In this document: piece by piece, positions 38,138-49,708 of the stretch | How positions within the stretch are numbered: the stretch's first letter is position 1 | Layout of the letters: every line of letters starts with the position of its first letter | DNA from: Dama dama | Lineage: Eukaryota > Chordata > Mammalia > Artiodactyla > Cervidae | NCBI RefSeq assembly: GCF_033118175.1 | Contig: NC_083691.1 | Location: 60,230,001-60,294,000 of the forward strand | Direction of reading: 5' to 3' | Length of the DNA: 64,000 bases | The notes under the pieces: generated by a model | What the model was told of the DNA's origin: nothing | Databases searched by the model: none | The model's input: only the letters and a program-made list of their open reading frames with translations | Made by a program: the position numbers and the translations under genes

Positions 38138-38380
38138 GTGAGACCCCCCCCACCGCCCCGCCCCCCTGATGTACCTGGAGGTGAGGTCCTGCCCCAGCCC
38201 CTCCTGCTGCTGTACCTGGAGGTGAGACAGTGCCCCAGCCCCGCCCCCTGCAGGTGGAGGTGAGGCCATGCCCCAGCCCCGCCCCCTGCAGGTGGAGGTG
38301 AGGCCATGCCCCAGCCCCGCCCCCTGCAGGTGGAGGTGAGGCCACGCCCCAGCCCCGCCCCCCTGCAGGTGAAGGTGAGG
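38138..38380 (+). repeat. Exon-derived minisatellite with repeated 5' splice sites
   Basis: Directly after the 96-nt exon, the exon end plus donor is repeated about six times with a 38-43 bp period. Donor-like GTGAG motifs start at 38181, 38222, 38260, 38298, 38336 and 38375, after the true donor at 38138. Early units keep TGTACCTGGAG before the donor, like the exon's TATACGTGGAG. Later units read CCCCTGCAGGTGGAG, which also creates an acceptor-like CAG. The spacer is CCCCAGCCCCGCCCC. Confidence 0.93.
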
Positions 38381-41204
38381 CCAGACTCCCAACCCTTCTC
38401 TTGCTCTTTGTGGTTTGCGTCACCAGACCCTGGGGCCCTGGCCTTGAAGCCCCTCTTCTGAAGAGAAGGAGGCTGCCCCACAGTCTTCTGAATTCAGGTG
38501 GGGTTGACCTGTGGGTCACTCCCTCGTCTCACCATGTGGCAGGAGGCAGGGCTCCCCAGAGGACTTCTCTTTACAACTGAGCCTGAGCCCTGTTTCTTTC
38601 TCCGAGACTCTCTGGGTTTCCCCCAGAGGCACCTGCCCCCCTACACCCCTACACCCCGCCCCTGACTCTGCCAACAACCGAACAGATGTTGAGGCTCCCG
38701 GACTCTGGGTTTGGGGCGGCTGGTCAGTGGCCGGTTCCTGGAGTGGAGCACACTTGGGGCTTCCTGCGTCTTCTCTGGGGCTGATAGCTGATGTGCCGTA
38801 GGTATCTAGTGAATGTGTCACGGGCAGTGGCCAAGTGGGGAGTGTCCACAACCTTTGACCTTTCAAGTCCTGGTTGCCGTGGGCTGTGTGTGTGTCTGCT
38901 GTTTGTCACGCATGTCCATGTATGCATCCCCAACCTGACCCCACGCTGTACCTGTGTACCCCCGAGTCATCCTTGGAAATCGTTTCAGCCAGTGCTCACA
39001 GTGCCTGCACCCTAGACCCTTCTGAGGAGTCCTCGCCCTGCCTCTCACAAATCCCAAGCATGAACACCAGGACTGCACCCCCTGCCCCCATGCAACCGAT
39101 GAGCCGACAGAGGCCCAGAGCTGGACGTGATCGCAGGTGGACGTCTCTCAACTCAGCTCCCAGCTGTACCCTACTCAGAGCCCACAGTCCCCAATTCAGG
39201 GTGCACTGCACACGATTCCCGGGATGTGGCCAGCTTTGCCTTTGTTGAGCCCTGTGGGCCAGTGGGCTCTGGGCCTTGCAGGATGGAGGCTGCTCTCTGG
39301 GGTGGGCAGCCCGGGCTCTCTGCACCGTGGCGTCCTCTGCTCTTCCAGCCGCATCTCTGGCCCTTTCCTCCCATTTCCTAAATGTCCTGCTCCGTGCAGT
39401 TCTCATACTCGCTCTAGATCAGCTTCCCAGGAAATTCTGAGACCCTCCCCAGCAGTAAGGCCATACGCACATGCATGCTCTTCTCTGGTACCTCGTGAGA
39501 GGCACTCATGGGCACACACTCTGCCCTCTGGCTCCTGAATGGACCCCTGTCCTCACCTGTGCATTTGCTCCAGTGCCTGGGGTGGTCTCTATCCTACTGC
39601 TTCCGACCCAGAAACCACACAGTGCCGTCCAGATGTGCAGAGTCAGACCCTCCCCCCCAGATGTCTCTGGTCAGTGGAACCTCTTCCCAGGCAGACCCTT
39701 GAGGGACCATTCAGAGACAGTCATGGGGACATTCCTAGGAGCCTATCATGTTGCCCCAAACTGGAGCCATGTGTTTCCTTGTCTTGTGCTCTGGGCCCCT
39801 GGAGGCCAACTGACTTGGCTCCACATGTCCTTGTGGGCGGTCACTGGAATCCACACCTGGAGGGACAAGGTGGCCGCGCCTCTGCCTAGAGAGCCAGCAC
39901 TTCTTGGGAGCTTCGCTGGGGACCCCTGCCCTGTAGTGAGAGGAGCTGATCCCAGGAAGACCACTCTGTGGAGGGGGAGAAGTCTGGAAGCAGAGGTGAG
40001 CAGGGAGTGGGAGACTCTGAAGAGGGGCGAGGAGCCTAGGGGTGACCCCGGAGTCTTAGGGCCAGAACACAGTAGGGCCGCTCTGGTGGACCAGGCCGAG
40101 GTGGGAGGCCTGTGAGTCCCCAGGGCACCAGGGACTGGATGGAGCTCGCCATCCCCACAGATGGGGTGGAGGTCAGCCCCACCTGCGGTTGCAGCAGGAG
40201 CTCCATCGCAGACAGGGTCGCCCACACCCCAGGGGTAGAGGGGCCGACCTGACTGCCCGCACGGAGGAGGTGGCTGGGGAGGAGGGTCTCGAAAGGAACA
40301 AGAGATGAGGGTGGGGCGTTGAAGGTCTGTGCCCAGCTGTCCTCGTCTCAGCCTCTCCACAGAAGGTTGTTTGTCAAGAAAGAGTGTTCAGGACGCAGCA
40401 GGACGTGATCTGGGGACTTCACCTGAGGTGTTGAGACCTGTGAGGGGCAGGGAACCGAGAGAAGACGTGCAGGCTAGGCAGGCTCCTGGTCAGCCGAGCA
40501 GTGGTGGACGTGCCAGAGGACAGGTGTGCGGCTGCGGACGCCACAGCCACAGGGTGAGGGTGGCTTTCAAGGAGGAGAGGACATGGCCCAGAGGAGAGGG
40601 CTATGGGCTTCAGGCTGCAGCCTAGGGTTGCACGTGGGTGTGAGAGGCTCCACGCAGGTGTGAGGGGCTGAAGGGTGGAGGTGGGGGTGTCCAGAGTGGT
40701 GCTGCAGGAGTCCTGTCTCACTCCCACTGACCCTCCACATCCATCAAAGCTGCCCGCATCCATCCGTCCACGCAGCTGGATGGACGCGTCCGTAGTGGTG
40801 TCTGTCGAGAGCCTGTGTCCTAAACCTGGAGCCGTGTGCACATCTGGTGGGCCTGTCCTCTGGCTCCTGCTCCCCCTTCTGCTGCCCCACACGCTGGGAT
40901 CAGGATCCGCCCTGATCTCCCACAGCCCTGGGGTACCTGCAGATGCCTGTATCCTGGATGAGGAGGTGGGGAGGATGAGGAGGTGGGGTGAGCCCCAGAA
41001 AGTGGGGGCAGCCTCATCCTGGGCATGGGGCGTCCAGAGAGTTCTGACCTTGGGACCAGATCCAAGCCTCTGTCTGCTGGTGGTGCTGCAGGCCTCGGCT
41101 GATCCCTGAGGCTGATGTGGTGCTATTTACGGATCCGGGAGAAGATGGAGGCAAAAACTGAAGTCTTGATTTAGCCAAATAGATGTAATGCCCAAAATGG
41201 TATG

Positions 41205-41219
41205 GTTGCTAATGGCAAC
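41205..41219. promoter_or_regulatory. X-box-like (RFX) motif
   Basis: GTTGCTAATGGCAAC fits the RFX consensus RYYNYY-N3-RRNRAC on both half-sites. It sits in an intronic stretch with no obvious repeat. Function is not shown by the sequence alone. Confidence 0.35.
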
Positions 41220-41801
41220 TGCTTCCTGTGTGAGAGGCTTGGTCTTCAGCGTGATGATTGCTGTGGAAGTTGTCTGAGCCTCCGCTAATTGCAGTGTTGA
41301 ACTTGGCCTTTCTTGTTCCTGGAGCACTATCGTCTCCTTGTCACTTTGCCTTATGAAGAGAGCATGTTATTCTGAGCGTCCATCTCCAACTGTGGTATCA
41401 GAGCTGCCAACATCCCTGGAGACAAACAGCATTGAAGCTGTCTGTTCTGTTTCAAAGGTGCAGGCTGCCCCACTCACGTGGAGTTTGCTGACCCAGTAAC
41501 TGTTGGCTGTTTCTTCACCTTTGTCTCAGGCTCCGGGGCAGGCAGAGTGTTTCCAGGGAGGAGGCTGGGGAGGGTCCTTGGCTTCTAGTGGAAGGTCCAC
41601 GCCCAGGCTCGGGAGAAGCAGAAGGACACAGGAGCCCCGAGCCCCCTCCAGGCCTCAGTGCCTCCACAGACCCTAGGTGTTCTTGGGATCCAGGTGTATA
41701 AACCTGCTGGGGTGTCCCTGGTCGGGGGGGGTGGGGGTGGAGGCACAGCTCCTGGAAAAGAAACCCTGCATGTCGGGGATGCATGGCACTGAGAGGTGGG
41801 G

Positions 41802-41935
41802 TTCTGACTTCCTGCTCTCACTGGGGGGTTGGGGGGTGGGGGTTTCTGACTTCCTGCTCCCACTGTGGAGTAGGGAGGTGGGGGGCAGTTCTGACTTCTT
41901 GCTCCCATTGGGGGATGTGGGGGGGGTACTGGAAG
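41802..41935 (+). repeat. G-rich minisatellite, about 45-bp unit, three copies
   Basis: Three copies begin TTCTGACTTCCTGCTCTCAC or close variants (near 41802, 41843 and 41889), each followed by a guanine-rich run. The minus-strand frame is just the repeat translated. Confidence 0.88.
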
Positions 41936-43469
41936 GCTGCTCTCCTGGTCTGACTCTGGACCCGTAGGCTACCTGGGCTTCACCCAGCTGTGTGATGCGT
42001 TGGTACCCAGTTTCTCCCTCTGCCAGTGTGGATGGTGCCATGTCCAGAGGGCACCAGGAGGACCCAAGGAAGTACCAGGCACAGCCCCATGTAGGTGGTC
42101 AGCACCACCCAGAGGCAATGGTTAGTGGCCGCTGGCATCTATGAGCGGTGTGTCTGGGGTACGAGGCCTCTGGAAGGGGTGGGAGGCCCTCACAGCAGCC
42201 GAGGGACCTGGCCAGCCGTTCCCACTCTCTCAGCCACCCAGGGAGTCAGGGCAGCGGCTCCGAGCAGGGGGGCTCCCTTGGATAAAGGGCCTCTTCTAAA
42301 TACTTCCTTTCCTACTACGAACGACCAGCACTGCCAGCTTCTAGGAAGTGGCCCTCGTGCGGACACGGGGATGGCTGTGTGGCCGTCAAGCTGTTAGAGG
42401 TCAGGGCAGGTCTGCAGCCAGGTGGGTTCTCCAAAGAGAGTCAGTGGGATGGGACCCTTATGGGGCAGCCACGCAGACCCCAGGCCCCCAGGCTAGTGGC
42501 CTAATGAATGGTATCAGTTCAAAACCAGCAACTTGCAGCCACATCTGGACGATTGACTGTGAAACTCGAGGTGGGTTCACGTGGCAGCAGCTATTCCTGA
42601 GACTGTCCCATGGCTTCCCTCGTGGCCAGCAGGTGGGTGGGTGGAACTGGCCCCAGAACCTCCCTGTGGCATCTTGTTACAACCACCCCCCTGCCCCCAT
42701 TCTTTCCTACAGAGGGCTTTGCTTGACTCCGGGGCTTCAGGCCCGACCTGTTTGGAAGGAGGCAGGAAGTGGCCTCAGTGGGGTAGCACATGGGAAGCAT
42801 GTGCCCAACAGATGGACAGACAGATGGGCAGGGCCTCTGTGCCACGGACAGGTGGGCTGGGCATCCAGGGAACTGGTCTTTAGAAGATGGATGGTGTCTT
42901 CCTCGAGTCCTGGGGGTGTCTCCTGATGCGCACACTGGCCTCGCTGCTCAGACATGAGGAGTGTGGTCGGGGTGTCCCCTGGTGCTTCCCCACCGACTCT
43001 GGGTTCTGGCTGGTTCTGGTTCTAGGTCCGCTGATGACCTCTTGCCCTGTGAATACTGACCCAGTTGGTTTACGGGCTGCATTCCCTGCCACTTTGCCTG
43101 CCTAGCACCTCTGAGGGGATGTGGTGTTGTGAATTTGGCTTTTCGGATGTGGGGTGTTCTTGCATGCCTACCAGTATTTGCAGGCCCTGTCCTGGGATGT
43201 ACTGAGCTCTGCATGGAGAGGCTGTGTGATGCTTTTATGTGCCTTGCTCATAGCTTGTTAGGCAGAACCAGGGCGCCTCAGTGTGGGGCTGATTAGACAC
43301 CTTCTGAAGCTGTGTTTTCTACTGCATGTCCTGTGGTTTATGAGGTTCTTCACTCCTGAACTGTCCAGTGTTCCATGTCTGAAAGCCGTGTTTCTTTAAT
43401 CTGTGTTTAGCATTTCAGATGAGAGGGTAAATATGGTCCTTGTTGCTCCTTCCTGTTAACCTGTGGTGG

Positions 43470-43555
43470 AGTAGAATTTTGAAATAAGGGTGACAAACCA
43501 TTATATTGTACGCTTTAACACAATGTCATATGTCAATTATATTGCAATAATTGAT
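43470..43555 (+). repeat. Possible L1 3' end remnant
   Basis: ACCATTATATTGTACGCTTT, CAATGTCATATGTCAATTAT and a following ATTGCAATAA resemble the 3' end of L1 in sense orientation. Confidence 0.4.
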
Positions 43556-46159
43556 ATAATTGCGGTTGGGGACAAACAAGGATGATAAAATTAGGATCCG
43601 AGAGGTATTTTCGACAGAACAGGAAGTCTGTGGGCCAGCTGTGGCTCTCCCATGCTGAGGCCCCTCAGCTCAGGGCGTAGAGTAAACAGCTTCCATCAGA
43701 GAAGTGAGGACCAGGTGCAAGTCTCTGGGGGTCATTGTTCTCCATGGAGACAGGTTACAACCATGTCCAAACACTGTCCTGTGACCAGCGCTCCAGGTGC
43801 GCTGGGGGGTGGGGCGGGCTGGTGGCTCCTCCGTGTCTCCCAAGCCAGTGTAACCCCTGCTTCCTCACCCAGCTCCTAACTCTCACGACACCCTGATTCT
43901 GCCACACCAGAGGTGACCAGACAAAGTCCCAAGGAAGAAACAAGAGAGGAGCTGCTCAGGGGTCCCTGCCGTAGAACACTGGGGAGATGTGATGGTGCTT
44001 GAAGCTCCGTTTTGTTTTTCTGTTTTCTTCTTCATGACCCATTTCTCATGAGCATCATGATGAATGCCATCAGTGGGCAACTGGGGGCAGGGATTCCCTC
44101 TCTGGACCTGGATGTGAGTTCTGCCCGCATTTTCTGTGTCCAGGTTCAGACTGTGCCTTCATGAAGACCTAATGTGCTTCCCTTACAGGTGACACCCAGT
44201 CACCATAGGGCAGGCTGGGTGAGGGAGCGAGGCGGGTGGAGCCGGTGGAGCTCCACCAGAGAGAGGAGGACTTCAGTGACCCTTGGGTCTGCACCCCAAG
44301 GCACAATCCGGGCAATGGGATGTGGCCCTGGGTCCTCCACAGAGGCTGGTAGGTACATAGCTACCAGCTCTCCCTGACCGCTCTCCCCTGTAGCATTTTT
44401 TAAACTGTTTGTGAAGTTAAATCTTACAATATGATGCACACAAGATAACATGTAAACAGGTAATGACTCGGATTCCCTGTCATCCTGTCTCTGCATAGGT
44501 AGCCAGTTTGAGGCCAGACCAATGACAGTTCCTTTCCCTTCTCATCCTCGTGTAGTACTCGGCACACAGTAGGCAGTTAGTTCATCTGTGTAGTGTTCTG
44601 GGTTGTGGGCCAGTGTTTCATAGAAGTCAAACTATTATATAAGGACTAAGCTACCAGCCATCACCAAGGTCTTAGCTGGGACCCTTTCAGCGTGCCTGCT
44701 TATTATTAGCACACAGGGACCTAGCAAGTCCTGTGAGACGAGTCCCTCTGGGCCTTGAGCCGCCAACCTCCCTGGAGCCATCCAGCTGCAGGAGAGCCCA
44801 GAAGAAAGCAGAGGCACTACCTTGAGTGAACGTCCATCTTCCATAGACCAGCGGGATGACGCTGGTCATAGACCACACTTGGATGATAGTATGGCAACCT
44901 GGGGCTGAAATGCAGGGAGGCGCCTGGCCTGGCTGCCGGTGGGGCCCACGTCTCTCCTGGGGCCTAAGCCCACCTAGCATGGGGATGGCCATGGGGACGG
45001 CCGCTGGCTGTGCTGCGTTGACCGTTTCTGCTCAGGTGCCAGTGGCTTTCCTCCCTTCCCATCGCGTGTCCCCTGCATGGGCAGCAGTGACCCTGCAAAC
45101 CAGGCACGTGAGGATGGGACCACTTTTCAGCCAGCTGAGCTCCCCCGACTGGATGCCTGGCTCAGAATCTGTGTCCTCGGCTGCTATCTACTCTTTTGCA
45201 TTCTGCTCAGGGACACAGGCTCCTCAGCAACCCCCTGCCTCAGGCTGCCCTGGACACCCTCCCACCTGCCCTCCCCTCGGCCGTGGTTTCAACAGGTGCC
45301 TTTGCTCGACTTCCCTCCTCCCACTCTGACTCATCCCGTCCAGTCAGTGACTCAGAAACTTCAGTGAGCATCAAAGTCGCCCAGAAGCCCCAGGCTCAGT
45401 CAGCCCCAAGCCTGACAGTGGGTCTGGGTGGACCCGTATCTGAGAAATAAGTTGGGGAAAAGGCTCTTTTGCAGATTCCACGTGGCCCCAAGGGTGGACC
45501 TTGGCCGTGGATATGGGGTCACCTGCCCCTTGGGTGAGCCTCCTTGCTGAGGGTGAAAGCAGACTTGGCCTGGAGATATTTGACTCTAGGTGTTTACAAG
45601 GTGACAACAGAGCAGGGCTTGGCTGAGGTGCAGGCTGTGTTCAGCGAAGGAACGGCTTGGCTGACTGTGCAGCTGGAAAGGGTCACGGGCCCCTGGGCTT
45701 CTTGCCTCCAGAGCTGAGAGCGTTTGTGGGGAAATGGCCCTGCAGTTTCTGCTGCCTCCACATTCATTCTAAGACTTGACCAGGAATTACTTCTGAGACT
45801 ACCCCTCTGGGCCACTTGGAGAAACCCCTCCCGTCGTCATGTTCCTCCTGCTCCCTTTGGCAGCATTTCTGTGTGGAAGAGGGGCCGTGTGTCCCTGGTG
45901 ACCTGACCCGTGCATGTGCTTGGTCCACTGTCTGCAACCGCTGCAACTCCATCAATTACTGCAGAGAGAAAACACAGCTAATTTGGGCTGCGCCCACTCA
46001 GAGAGGCTCAGAGCTCTCCTCTGTGGCTTTTGTTTATTCCAAAGCCTCAAAGTGAGAGCAGTTAGGAGCTGAGTGTGAAGCTGTTGAGGACTCCATGCCT
46101 CTGAGTCTGCTGGCACGTCTGAGCCCTGGACTGAAAGAGCAGTTTTCAGCACGTGGCCA

Positions 46160-46265
46160 TCCGAGCTGCCTCTCATTTATTGAGCGACTGCTATGTGCTA
46201 GGCCCTGGAAGAGTCATCTTGAAACCCAGGTTCTCGTGGGAAGAGACACAGATGGAGAGAAGGTG
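46160..46265 (-). repeat. Ancient mammalian interspersed repeat remnant
   Basis: CATTTATTGAGCGACTGCTA, TGTGCTAGGCCCTGG and GTGGGAAGAGACACAGATGG follow a pattern common in ancient mammalian repeats. The family is not certain. A similar pattern is seen near 2900-3000. Confidence 0.4.
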
Positions 46266-47479
46266 AAGTCTAGAGGCAGTGTGTCCTTCATGGAGGACAT
46301 GGAGCTGGAAGTGGGAGGAAGGTAGGGGAGGAGCTGTAACTCTCCTGCTCAGAGGGACCTGCAGAGAAGCCACGTTGGGGGCAGGAGCAAGGGTGAGGGG
46401 CCAGCCCCCAGTGCCTGTGGCTGAGAGACTGTGGGGTCAGGGTGACCCAGCAGGCCCAGTGGGAAGGCGTGGGGAGAGGGCAGGGCCATGGGAGGCCGGC
46501 CTGCTCACTCTCAGGACTCCAGAGTTTGCTCCACACATCAGAAGTAGGTGACTCCAGACCCTCTCCCTGCTCCAGGAACATCCCTTGTCCCTCTGTCCAC
46601 TGATTCCTCGGGCCCAACCATGTCATTCATTTCTAACTTTGCTTTTACCTGGAGTTGATAGCATAAAGCGAATGTAAAGAGGAACTTTCAGAGGAAAAGT
46701 TTTCAGCTGTGCTGGGTGTCAGCCCTCCCAGAGCAGCCCTGCCGTCTGTCACCATCTCCCAGCCGACCCTCCGCCCGCTGTCACCTCCCCATGGTCCATC
46801 GTCACACACGGACTGGACCATCTCTACAAAGGTGACTCAGGCCTCACTCCTGCCTATGGCCCTGGCGGGGGTGGGGCGGGGGTGGGAGGGGGTGTTACTC
46901 TCAGAATAAATCCAGGCTCCTCTCTGGAGCCCACAGGTCCGAGGGATCTGCCGGCCTCACCCCCTCCTCACTGCACCCCCACCCCCGCCCCCACCACATG
47001 GCCTTCCTCTATCCCCTGGACAGGCCAGACCCCTCTGCCATTGTCACACAACAAAGACTCAGTGAACAGGATGAGGCCAAACCATTTTCCTGCATCTGGA
47101 GGGTGTTCCTCTGGGGTCCCCTCGCCTGCAGCAGGAGTGGGAGGAAATGCAGAGGCTTCACCACCAGGAAGCAGCATTTGTCATTCTCCCTGCGGTTTGT
47201 CTCCCTGCAGAGACCCTCTTCTTCATTGGACATCGGCTCGTCCTCCTTTAAGCACCCATGGAGGCACTCAGGCCACCCTGAAGCCCAGCTCTCCTTGTGG
47301 GGGCAGGGTGGTGGACATGTCAGCTCAGGGCAGACATGTGGGTGGGCTGCTGATCGTGTGGCAGAGTGGTGGGCGTGACCGTGGGGCCAGGGCATGCCTG
47401 GTCCTGCTGTGTGCGCATGTACTCTGGGCGTGTACACACCTGCCTTGTCCTTCCCTGGATTTCCTGGTCCTCAAACTTT

Positions 47480-47547
47480 GAACCCTGAAAACACAGCTTT
47501 TCAATCAAGTGCCCAGATGCCACCCCAGCCTTACTGTGTATCCTCAA
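47480..47547 (+). repeat. 68-bp exact duplication, copy 1
   Basis: The segment starts GAACCCTGAAAACACAGC and ends ACTGTGTATCCTCAA. It is identical over all 68 bases to 48462-48529, in the same orientation. Confidence 0.97.
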
Positions 47548-48461
47548 ACTTCTGTCACTGACTCCATAGGGTCCCTGGGACTGAGTGAGGGGCTCCAGGG
47601 CTGCTGCTCTGGGGCCAAGGGGGAGTTGAGCCCAGCGGCAGCGTTGGTGCCGTTATTTCCTTACAGAAACCTGCCACGTGGAGGCACAGGGCCGGTAGTT
47701 TAGACCAGGTTCTGGTGCCCATGCTTCCTGCTTCTGCTCTTTGGGTGGCCCTGCAGTTGGGTGCAGAACAGGGGGTACAGGAGGCCGGCCTCCAGGGTCA
47801 GAGGGCCCCCAAAGAAGGGGGAGGGGACTCAGCACTATAGGAGGAGCAAATGAGTAAAACCTTAAAATAGAGCAAAACAGCTGAGCCTCAGTGAAGGCAG
47901 CATTTCAAAGGAAATGATCCTGGATTTAGATCCCAGGTTTGGGGGCCTGGAGTGAATTGTACAACTCCACCCCCCACCCCTACCCCGTGAAGGATGGGTG
48001 TTTGCAGTGGAAATGCAGACAGCCCTGTGCCTGAGCCATCCAGAGTGACTGGACTCCAACACCTGCAATCTGTCAGCTTGGCCTGTGGACGCACCATCCC
48101 TTCCCTTCGCTGCGCAAATCCAGCAGCAAAGCCTTGCAACCCTTCTCCGCAACGGCCCCTGGTACGGTGCCCCACTGCGGCCCTGAGCTCACAGCCTGGT
48201 CTCTGCTTGTGCTCCCCTTGGGCCCTGCCCCCCACCTGGTACAGGCATGTCCTGTTCCAGGGGGTCCTTTGTTCTGTCCCCCTCCCCGGACTGCGGGGAC
48301 AGGGCTCTGTTGCAGCCTGAGGCCGCGTGTGGGGGGTGGGGGGTGGACGGGGGTGGTGCCTCCTGCTGGCCCACAAGGTGGGGAGCACGTGGGGGCACTC
48401 CCCCCACCCTCTGGGTGTTTCCCAGGCAGCACAGTTCAGCCACAGTGGGGCAAAGGGAGCA

Positions 48462-48529
48462 GAACCCTGAAAACACAGCTTTTCAATCAAGTGCCCAGAT
48501 GCCACCCCAGCCTTACTGTGTATCCTCAA
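48462..48529 (+). repeat. 68-bp exact duplication, copy 2
   Basis: Identical to 47480-47547, offset 982 bp. It ends 132 bp before the exon that starts at 48662. The bases outside the block differ on both sides. Confidence 0.97.
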
Positions 48530-48661
48530 CACTGTTCCTAGTGGACGTGCTGTTGGAAGGTTCCAGCGCCTCAAACACACTGGCAGCTTTGAGGCGTGAG
48601 CAGAAGGCTGGACGTGGGGTGCGGCTGCTGCTCACTGACCCTCCCCTTCCTGTCTCCTTAG

Positions 48662-49015
48662 CTCAATGATGCCGCCAAGCAGCTGATGGAGATGGACAAG
48701 CTGGGCCTGGCCTCGGCATCCGGCTGCCTTGCCTCCCTACCCTCTAACGCCGGCGCAGTGGCCAGCGTGGCCCCAGGTCCCACTTCTGGCAGCACGGGGG
48801 CGGTCAGCGCCTTCCAGCGGCGTGTGGACAGCAAGAAGAACGCCAAGAAGCGGCACTCCTTCACAGCGCTCAGCGTGACCCACAAGTCTACCCAGGCCAG
48901 CGGCCACAGGCGCTCCATGGAGATCAGCGCCCCTGTGCTCATCAGCTCCAGTGACCCCCGGGCTGCGGCCAGGATCGGGGACCTGGTGCACCTGTCCCGT
49001 AGTGCTCCTGCCCAG
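48662..49015 (+). CDS. SH3RF3: SH3RF3 internal exon: linker with conserved basic/Ser-rich (Rac-binding) block
   Basis: This is a 354-nt exon of 118 codons, phase 0. It has a strong pyrimidine-rich acceptor (ccttcctgtctccttag) and donor CAG|gtaatg. It begins LNDAAKQLMEMDK, which continues YVE of the previous exon. An alanine/serine-rich spacer follows (GAVASVAPGPTSG, GAVSAFQRRVD), then the basic block KKNAKKRHSFTALSVTHKS, then RRSMEISAPVLISSSDPRAA and ARIGDLVHL. The KKRHSF...MEISAPVLISSSDP segment is highly conserved in POSH proteins. In SH3RF1 it lies in the region that binds active Rac. KKRHSF and HRRSM both look like sites for basophilic kinases; for SH3RF1 an Akt site in the equivalent KKRHSF context is known, so regulation here is inferred by analogy. 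No stops or frame breaks are seen. Exon length, frame and motifs agree with SH3RF3. A 68-bp sequence shared exactly with a site about 1 kb upstream ends 132 bp before this exon. Confidence 0.92.
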
Positions 49016-49708
49016 GTAATGCCACGGCCTGTGACCTGGTGGTCCTCCTCAGCGCCACTCACTTCCCTCCCCCAGTCCCTGGGCGGGCATGAGAAGGCCA
49101 GGCACCTGTGCCTTTTGAGGTCCCAGCCTCAGGGCCCCCAAGCCCTGGTGGAGGTGAGTCTCCATCTCAACCACAGTACTTACACAGCCCTGGTGGACAT
49201 GAGGGGCTTCTCAGGGGCCCGAGACAGCCTCTGAAGGTGCAATCCCAGCCCCCAGAGCCCTCTGACACAGGAGAAAGCCTGGATTAGCGCTCCTGTGTCT
49301 TCAGCATCTCGTGAGCCTGGCCGATGTGCTCCCTGTGACCACGTGTCTATGGAGCCTGTCTGTGTGGGACGAGGCACCAGCTCCATCTACCAGGGAAGTC
49401 AAGGGAATTTGCTTTGCTTCCAGCCAACTAGCAGAGCCAGACTGGTTCTGCTCACTGCACGAAAGGCCAGTCCATCAACAGACAAGGTGTTGGGGTCAGC
49501 AGCAGAGATGACCGGGTCCTGGAACCCATGTTCCTACAGTTACACTGGAAGGAAACATTGTGACCAGGCTCGGGCCCTCAGTGAGGCCGTCAAGAAGGGT
49601 GAGAGGTCAAGGGAAGCAGCTGCGCCCATCTCTGGACCCTTGTCACTCAGCAGTTGGGAGGAGGAAGGAGTCCGAGCATTGTGAATTAAGGGCAGGCCGG
49701 CAGGGCTG

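Larger units (their letters stand above)
38138..48661 (+). other. SH3RF3 intron between the second and third visible exons
   Basis: The intron is bounded by donor gtgaga and acceptor gtctccttag. It is unusually poor in recent repeats: I see only a possible L1 3' remnant at 43470-43555 and an ancient repeat remnant near 46160. It holds two minisatellites (38138-38380 and 41802-41935), several guanine-rich runs, an X-box-like site at 41205-41219 and an exact 68-bp duplicated sequence. No protein-coding signature was found in the open frames. Confidence 0.85.

Noticed and set aside
37939..38519. Overlapping minus-strand frames of 88-180 codons with repeated HLHLQ-like peptides
   Set aside because: They are translations of the exon-derived minisatellite.
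48686..49234. 182-codon frame starting at an internal ATG of the third exon
   Set aside because: It is the real exon frame read on into the intron past the donor at 49015. The ATG is internal.
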